DNA of 32,042 bases, taken from Erysipelotrichaceae bacterium. GTDB taxonomy: Bacteria > Bacillota_I > Bacilli_A > Erysipelotrichales > Erysipelotrichaceae. Shown one piece after another: positions 30,977-32,042 of this stretch. A program made the position numbers and the translations under genes. The number at the start of each line of letters is the position of its first letter. The stretch's first letter is position 1. Location: assembly GCA_017432545.1 (NCBI GenBank), contig JAFRJA010000176.1, positions 1-32,042 on the forward strand. Direction: 5' to 3'. The notes beneath the pieces were generated by a model, which saw only the letters and a list, made by a program, of their open reading frames with translations, was not told the DNA's origin and searched no databases.

Positions 30977-31753
30977 TTATATAACTTCAATATTCAGCTC
31001 TTCAGCTGTCTGCTTTCCAAGTTCAAGAATCTTGTCATCGATAATTGCAAAGATGATCTCGATCTCATAATCAGGGTTTTCATTGATCCAGTCGTTGCAT
31101 GCCTGCAGAGCTTTTCTCCACGCTTGATCCTTTGGATAGGCAAAGATTCCTGCAGAAATCAACGGGAAAGCAATCGACTTGATGCCGTTTCCTCTGGCGA
31201 TATCAAGGGATGTTCTGTAGCAGCTGTAGAGATCCTGCGGTTCATGATGATTGCCATCCTGATATACCGGGCCAACAGCATGGATAATGTATTCGCAGAG
31301 ATCAAAACCCGGAGTAATGACAGCCTTGCCTGTTTTACATCCTCCGATCTCATCGCAGGCTTTCTGCAGCCTGAGAGATCCCGCTTCTTCAAATATGATC
31401 CCGCAGACTCCCCCACCTTCCTGCAGCCTGGTATTGGCAGCATTGACAACACATTCAGCGCCGGTCTTGGTAATCCCTGCTTTTCTGATCTCGATCGTAG
31501 ACAGGATCTCCGGCTCATAGTCCGGATCTGCTTCTGCTACTTTTTGAGCAATAAGATCACACAGTTCTTTCAGATAATCCACCTGTACGCTGTACTGTGT
31601 CATTGGAGTCGGAAGCATCGTTGCATCACGATCATATACAGGATCAAGTTCGAACTCTTTCAATTCTTCAATCAGCTCATCTCTGGCGGCAATGCACTGC
31701 TCCAGAGTGCAGTTCTTATACTGAGCAACATAGGTTTGTGGTGATATCATCAT
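30977..31753 (-). CDS. Macro-domain ADP-ribose-processing protein
   Basis: 258 residues with AAAGGGG upstream; the start is one of two adjacent ATGs. After an N-terminal helical extension of about 95 residues comes a macro domain: VVNAANTRLQEGGGVCGIIF, KTGKAVITPG, YIIHAVGP and IAFPLISAGIFAYP, all the usual ligand-loop residues. Relatives bind ADP-ribose or remove it from proteins. First gene of the cargo operon, preceded by a palindromic element. It may counter ADP-ribosylation or regulate it; the substrate is unknown. Confidence 0.9.
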   Translation of the reverse strand: MMISPQTYVAQYKNCTLEQCIAARDELIEELKEFELDPVYDRDATMLPTPMTQYSVQVDYLKELCDLIAQKVAEADPDYEPEILSTIEIRKAGITKTGAECVVNAANTRLQEGGGVCGIIFEEAGSLRLQKACDEIGGCKTGKAVITPGFDLCEYIIHAVGPVYQDGNHHEPQDLYSCYRTSLDIARGNGIKSIAFPLISAGIFAYPKDQAWRKALQACNDWINENPDYEIEIIFAIIDDKILELGKQTAEELNIEVI

Positions 31754-31802
31754 TTTTGTTTTATCCCCTTTCTGTTTTCATTATCAGATAATTATTCATA
31801 AC

Positions 31803-31824
31803 ATGGTCGTTTCGTGAACGACAT
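31803..31824. promoter_or_regulatory. Palindromic element upstream of the macro-domain operon
   Basis: GTCGTT-TCGTG-AACGAC within a 22-base block that recurs as a near copy at 29779-29800. Likely a binding site for a dimeric regulator. Apart from this and the ribosome binding sites at either end, the gap 31754-32019 shows nothing I can support. Confidence 0.55.
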
Positions 31825-32019
31825 TTATATATCTGTTTTCCTATTATTATGGTATCATTCATTTCTGTGCATAAAACACGACAGAATAAAACCGTCTGAA
31901 TTCCTTAAATGTTAAACTAAACGCTATTTTTATAAATCATTTACTCTTACAGACTTGCGTTTAACTGTACAAAGGATGTAGGTATAAGATGACGGATGTC
32001 TGATCAGTAAGGAGTTTTT

Positions 32020-32042
32020 ATGAAACATCTTTCTCTTAATGA
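32020..32042 (+). CDS. Start of a plus-strand gene, cut by the right edge
   Basis: An ATG at 32020 with AAGGAG seven bases before it opens MKHLSLN and runs off the window. Too short to identify. The change of strand suggests that the cargo operon of the element ends at about 31753. Confidence 0.45.

Noticed and set aside
1..32042. CRISPR array or tracrRNA among the repeats, given the GGCACC string in the small RNAs
   Set aside because: No regularly spaced short repeats and no cas gene are present. The GGCACC string is a short coincidence with Cas9 tracrRNA ends.

Overview
The window looks like the chromosome of a low-to-medium GC Bacillota (Firmicutes), possibly a gut Erysipelotrichia-like bacterium. 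The evidence is strong AGGAGG-type ribosome binding sites, a Sec-exported WapA-like Rhs/YD-repeat protein, BlaI/M56 and XRE regulators, a large serine recombinase and Gram-positive mobilization genes. The genus is a guess. Almost all genes are on the minus strand. I saw no rRNA, tRNA or CRISPR array.

Positions 1-10037, minus strand: a polymorphic toxin locus. An 8.3 kb gene encodes a 2754-residue secreted Rhs/YD-repeat protein with a hydrophobic C-terminal toxin-like tip. It is followed by at least three small membrane-protein genes (1119-1742, 211-1122 and one running off the left edge), which I read as immunity genes. Positions 16149-18786 hold a second, broken part of the same system: a promoterless Rhs tip (16717-17883) that is a close copy of the last part of the big gene but carries a different toxin tail, its own immunity gene, another immunity gene, and a severed toxin tail. 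The two loci together form a store of toxin tips and immunity genes.

Positions 10038-16148: a Fic-domain protein whose promoter sits in two concentric inverted repeats; a BlaI/M56-peptidase operon with two small downstream ORFs; and an XRE/membrane regulator. Four copies of a 115-145 nt element with its own promoter, a structured core and an intrinsic terminator lie at 10312, 14613, 15784 and 20778, each at a boundary between modules. I know of no described family that matches it.

Positions 18809-20707 encode an SMC/AAA_13-like ATPase, a defence candidate. Positions 21039-31753 look like an integrative mobilizable element or part of an ICE: large serine recombinase, relaxase, ribbon-helix-helix accessory protein, an oriT-like intergenic region, a membrane-anchored CHAP hydrolase, a VirD4/TraG coupling protein, and three cargo genes (Sel1-repeat, SseB-like, macro domain). 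Five copies of a TTGTAGCAA-n-TTGCTACAA palindrome tie this element together as a probable regulon. A plus-strand gene begins at 32020 and leaves the window.
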